A stretch of 64,000 bases of DNA from contig CM045989.1 of NCBI GenBank assembly GCA_025175895.1, forward strand, positions 132,507,272-132,571,271, in the 5' to 3' direction. Under the pieces are notes generated by a model. The model was not told where the DNA came from and ran no database searches. It saw only the letters and a list, made by a program, of their open reading frames with translations. This document shows positions 60,368 to 64,000 of the stretch, piece after piece. This stretch comes from Wurfbainia villosa (lineage: Eukaryota > Streptophyta > Magnoliopsida > Zingiberales > Zingiberaceae). Position 1 is the stretch's first letter. Each line of letters begins with the position of its first letter. A program made the translations under genes and the position numbers.

Positions 60368-62055
60368 GCGATGATTAGGGATCTTGTTTCGTAGTGATGT
60401 CGAGAATTGTTCTTGAACATATATTTTGATTGTAGAACAAAATTTCTTGTTGAATGAAATCCTTTGTTTATGAAAAATCATGTGTCTTTGTCTGATTGTG
60501 TGGGTGTTAATGTGTTTATATATTCTATTTTGCTATGTCATGACATCACATTTTATCTTATTATATGACATGTCATGATATTGTTTAGGATTATTTTCTA
60601 TGTCATGTTCATTTTTAGAGCCTATTCATATGTCATGACATCATGATCATTGGTCATGCTTATTTATGATTATCATTTATGCTATGATCATTCATGCATT
60701 AATTAAAATTGAGTTAAGGACTATGACATGATTTGAAGTCTCATGTATAAGGGAATCGAATAGAGTTGCCTAGAAAATGCATGATGCCATAATAACCCTA
60801 ATCCCATATCTCACAATTACATTGACTTGTGTGTGCTTAATACATCTTAGATACATGTGAGATGTTAGGAAAATAAGTTAAGTTCAAGGTGCATAGATAG
60901 TGCATCTAGATGAACTTAAACTTATCTCAATCATCAATATGAATCATGAGGAAAGCTAATGTACAAGTCATGTACATCTAGCCAATAGTCCATGATTCAA
61001 AATAGGTTTTCAAAATGATTTTAAAATCCTTTTAGAAAACCTTGGTGAAGTCTATCTTTTGATAGCAATCACCATGGAAGAAGTTGATACAAAGTAGATA
61101 AAAAATATTAAAGTTTTAATGGTTTTTAAACTTTGTATCAATCTCCTATTTTAATGGGTATTTTATTTTCAAACTATTTTTCACCCATTATATTCCATGT
61201 AAGTAATGTGCGTATGAAATTTCAAAATTTTTTGAAATACGTATATTTACTTATGTATTTTCAAACTTCATTTTTGAAAACCTGATTTCTGAAAATCAGG
61301 AATCAGTTGACTGTTATAGATTATCAGTTGAATGATGATGATTTCAGTCAACTGTTCTATGGAAGAGTCGACTAATGATGAGGGCAGTCGACTGTTGCTT
61401 GATAAAGTCGACTGTCAATGTTGATTTCGAGAAAACACGATATGTTTAGCCCATTTTCAGCTATGTTAGGGTTCCCTAACTACTCATAATCCTAGGATAT
61501 GCTTTGGGAAGCATTATAAAAGGTGAAAATCCATTAGATATAGATTAGGAGAGTTGTTAGGGTGATGTATCAAATTTAAGATATGAGAAAGTTCAATGTT
61601 GAACTTTTAACCTTAATTTTGATGGTTTAGAGTTCCTATTGACTTAGGGACTTCCTAAGGACATTGTTGGTACAATGATCAAGGGGGAACAAGTCTTTAG
61701 GGGGAGGTATCCATCATGAGATGATGGATGTTATTTTTCCTCGTGAGGGGGAGAAATGAAATTTTGAGATACCCAATTTGGAAATTGAGAGAGTCTGTAG
61801 GATTACCTCTCTTGAGTGATATGAGACTTATCACTAGGAAGATTATAGGCATCTTAGATATTTTTGGACCAAGGGGGAGATTGTATGTTCTCATTGGGAT
61901 ATGAGACATTGACCTCCTTGGAGAGAACCTTTTTGATGTTAGTCAAAAAGGGGGAGAATTTATGGGAGAAGTTATGGGATTACCAATTTGGGATAATTGG
62001 TAAGGAGATTTGAGTTAGTGTTCTAACTCAAAGGTATATGGTTTTATCAAACATC
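60368..62055. other. Element B interior, non-coding 3' part
   Basis: Contains TGTCATGACAT-type repeats and AGTCGACTG motifs, and a purine-rich GGGGGAG-containing stretch at 61680-62000. It is similar to element A (47.6-49.0 kb) in reverse. Confidence 0.6.
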
Positions 62056-62069
62056 AAAAAGGGAGAGAT

Positions 62070-63632
62070 TGTTGGTGCAATCAGCCCAAGTCATGATTGA
62101 CCGGACTCGAGTCTGACTCGAGCGATGTTTTGATGTTCGACAAAATGTATGACAATGTGATTGTCGTGGTAAAGTCCAAGTCATGGGTACTTGTCATGGA
62201 AAGTCCAAGTGGGACACTTGGCATTGGGAAAGTCCAAGTCTTGAGTACTTGACATGTAAAGTCTAAGCATGGGTCTTAGCAAGGGAAAGTCCAACATGGG
62301 TTGACAAAGGAAAGTCCAAGCATGGGTCTTGGCATGAGAAGTCCAACATGGGTTGACAAAGGAAAGTCCAAGCATGGGTCTTGGCATGGGAAGTCCAACA
62401 TGGGTTGACAAAGGAAAGTCCAAGCTTGAGTCTTGGCATTTGGAAAGTCCAAGGGGAATATTGGTGGCGTAAAGTCCAAGCGAGAGTCTTGGCAGCATAA
62501 GTCCAATGGTTGGCGACATAAATTCCAAGCGTAGTCTTGGCAGCGTAAGCCCAATGTGGCTTGGCGGTGTAGACACCATTAGCATGACAATAGCCGATGG
62601 AAGCACCTGAAGGCTAGCGTATGGATGAACAAGTCATGGATGACTTGGAGGGATCCGATAGGCGCGAGGCTAACGGAGGTGGCTAGAAGGCTTAGGTCTA
62701 TGCTACGGGTGGTCTAGCTAGTATGGGGGCACCATACTTGGGTTAAAATCTAATGTTTGAGGTGTATCAGTTGACTGAGACCATCGGTCAGTTGACTGGT
62801 GGGAGTCAACTAGGGTTTCGACAGGAAGTGCCACAGCGATCGCCGAGCTTGCATCGACCTCTTTCGATCGTTCGCGATATGGTGATCAGTCGACTGATGG
62901 TTGGGATCTCAGGCACAGAAGGCTCTCCAGTTGAGTGATCGGCCCGAACACTCGACTGATTGAGCCATCAGTCGACTGATGGGTATGATCAGTCGACTGA
63001 TGGGTATGATTAGTCGACTGATGGTGTATCTGTTGGACTTATCCGACGTGTTTCATGTCGTTGTCTCACAACGGCTACAGGGGCAATCGACTCATGGTCT
63101 CGATCAGTCAACTGCCAGACAAAAATCAACCCGAATTGCAGGTTTAAAAGGAGCACAAAGGGAGGATTTTTGGTATGATTTTCTTGGGTGATTTTGAGCG
63201 ATTTGTTGGTGCAAATCAGGGTCTTCAAGGCTAGTCCAAGGCAATCAACAAGCAAGCTTCCAAAAGATTGTTGTAAAGTGTTCTTGACTTTCTTTTATTG
63301 TATTCATTTGTATTTGCTTGTTGTTTACTTGTATTACTATTGTAATATCTTGTAAGTGGTTTCTCCACCTTCGGATTGTTCTGAGAAGGAGTTTATTGGA
63401 TTAGTGGTTGTGGTCACATCGCTAGAGCTCGTTTGAGCTCGATTCGTGGAGTAGGAACCATTCGGTTCTGAACCACGTTATATTATTGTGTTTGCGTGTT
63501 TGTATTTTATTATTGCTTTATTATTTCTGCTGTGCACTAATCAATTTGTAGCAAGCACGCAATCGCGAAAGATTTTCTCCATCTACTTCTACGCGCTATT
63601 CACCCCCTCTAGCAGTCACTAGATCCCCTACA
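62070..63632 (+). repeat. 3' LTR of element B
   Basis: 1563 bp, colinear with the 5' LTR. It carries the same tandem GGAAAGTCCAAGC units (62165-62550) and CAGTCGACTGATGG clusters (62760-63110), including three nearly consecutive copies near 62970-63025. Confidence 0.88.
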
Positions 63633-64000
63633 ACGGCCAGGCCGTGTGCCCCCTGTTTTTCTATCGTGGGGGCTTTCCTTATGTGGGTATGGCCGTATGA
63701 AACCATACGACCACCCGTGCCTGTCAAACAATGGGTTTTTTGTTTCTGTCTAGCAATTTCTTTCTAGTCTTAAAACTATTTGCGAAAAATGTAAATGACC
63801 ATAAATCAAAGTCTAAATTATACACATGAATGCAATAAAATTAAAACAACTAAAAATTAAATTTGGGTTGCCTCCCAAGAAGCGCTTTGTTTAAGGTCTT
63901 TTAGCTCGACCACAGTCCATCATCTCAACTTGGCTATGGCGGCTCCGTGAACCTCCCTTCATCCGTCTCTAAATCTTTGTCTGCGAAGGGATGCTTACAC
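63633..64000 (-). mobile_element. Element C interior, right part (continues beyond the window)
   Basis: Resumes the gypsy element after element B (CCAGGCCGTGTGCCCC). It contains TTGGGTTGCCTCCCAAGAAG, complement of the GCGCTTCTTGGGAGGCAACC phrase common in plant gypsy interiors. The rest of the element lies to the right. Confidence 0.65.

Larger units (their letters stand above)
54624..63632 (+). mobile_element. Element B: full-length Sirevirus-like copia element lacking pol
   Basis: The 5' LTR is 54624-56125 and the 3' LTR 62070-63632; both begin TGTTGGTGCAATC and end in C(T/C)TACA. The primer-binding site TGGTATTAGAGTGAGG lies at 56128-56143 and the purine tract AAAAAGGGAGAGAT at 62056-62069. 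Flanking 5-mers ACGAC (54619-54623) and ACGGC (63633-63637) differ at one base. Flanking DNA on both sides is element C. The 9009-bp element has gag and a second ORF but no recognisable protease, integrase, reverse transcriptase or RNase H. The first 105 bp of the LTRs differ at roughly seven positions, so it is not recent. Confidence 0.88.

Overview
The window is nuclear DNA from a flowering plant with a repeat-rich genome. A monocot seems likely from the retrotransposon types, but the sequence does not settle the species. It holds one convincing host gene and is otherwise mostly transposable elements at different stages of decay. I saw no rRNA, tRNA, CRISPR or bacterial features.

Region 1 (1 to about 12.1 kb) is built around Mutator-like (MULE) DNA. 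A plus-strand Ulp1/C48 cysteine-protease fragment lies at the left edge. A decayed minus-strand gene with a DUF1985/plant-mobile-domain-like N-terminus and an Ulp1-like C-terminus lies at 3.2-6.0 kb, and a decayed MULE transposase at 7.5-9.7 kb. Three arrays of nested palindromes surround them (0.76-2.97, 6.48-7.16 and 10.14-12.1 kb), with monomers of 92 bp in the first and about 207 bp in the third. A 42-bp hairpin recurs five times. This is the part most likely to be poorly described. A 634-bp TRIM retrotransposon with a perfect target duplication interrupts the right array. From 12.1 to about 15.9 kb I see only AT-rich intergenic DNA.

Region 2 (16.1-40.1 kb) is a single minus-strand gene of the plant dentin sialophosphoprotein-like family. 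Seven coding exons can be placed by splice sites and reading phase, giving a predicted 1654 residues. The last exon, with the conserved C-terminus, is separated from exon 6 by an intron of 15,449 bp. That intron holds Ty1-copia and RTE-type LINE remnants, a 3.5-kb solo LTR with a perfect 5-bp target duplication, and two oppositely arranged small MULE-like elements with GC-rich cores. A Tourist-like MITE lies in intron 5 and its sister copy at 42.55 kb. The promoter near 40.0-40.1 kb carries a TATA box, a telo-box and site II motifs.

Region 3 (40.2-64 kb) is intergenic, then nested retrotransposons. A 1085-bp solo LTR sits in a 41-bp minisatellite. From 46 kb a minus-strand Sirevirus-like copia element (A) is cut in its gag region by a minus-strand Ty3-gypsy-like element (C) that runs off the right edge. 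C is itself interrupted by a complete 9009-bp plus-strand relative of A (element B, 54,624-63,632). A and B both have gag but no recognisable protease, integrase, reverse transcriptase or RNase H, so they look like a non-autonomous lineage. B also carries about 2 kb of extra sequence with a putative plant-transposon-protein domain.
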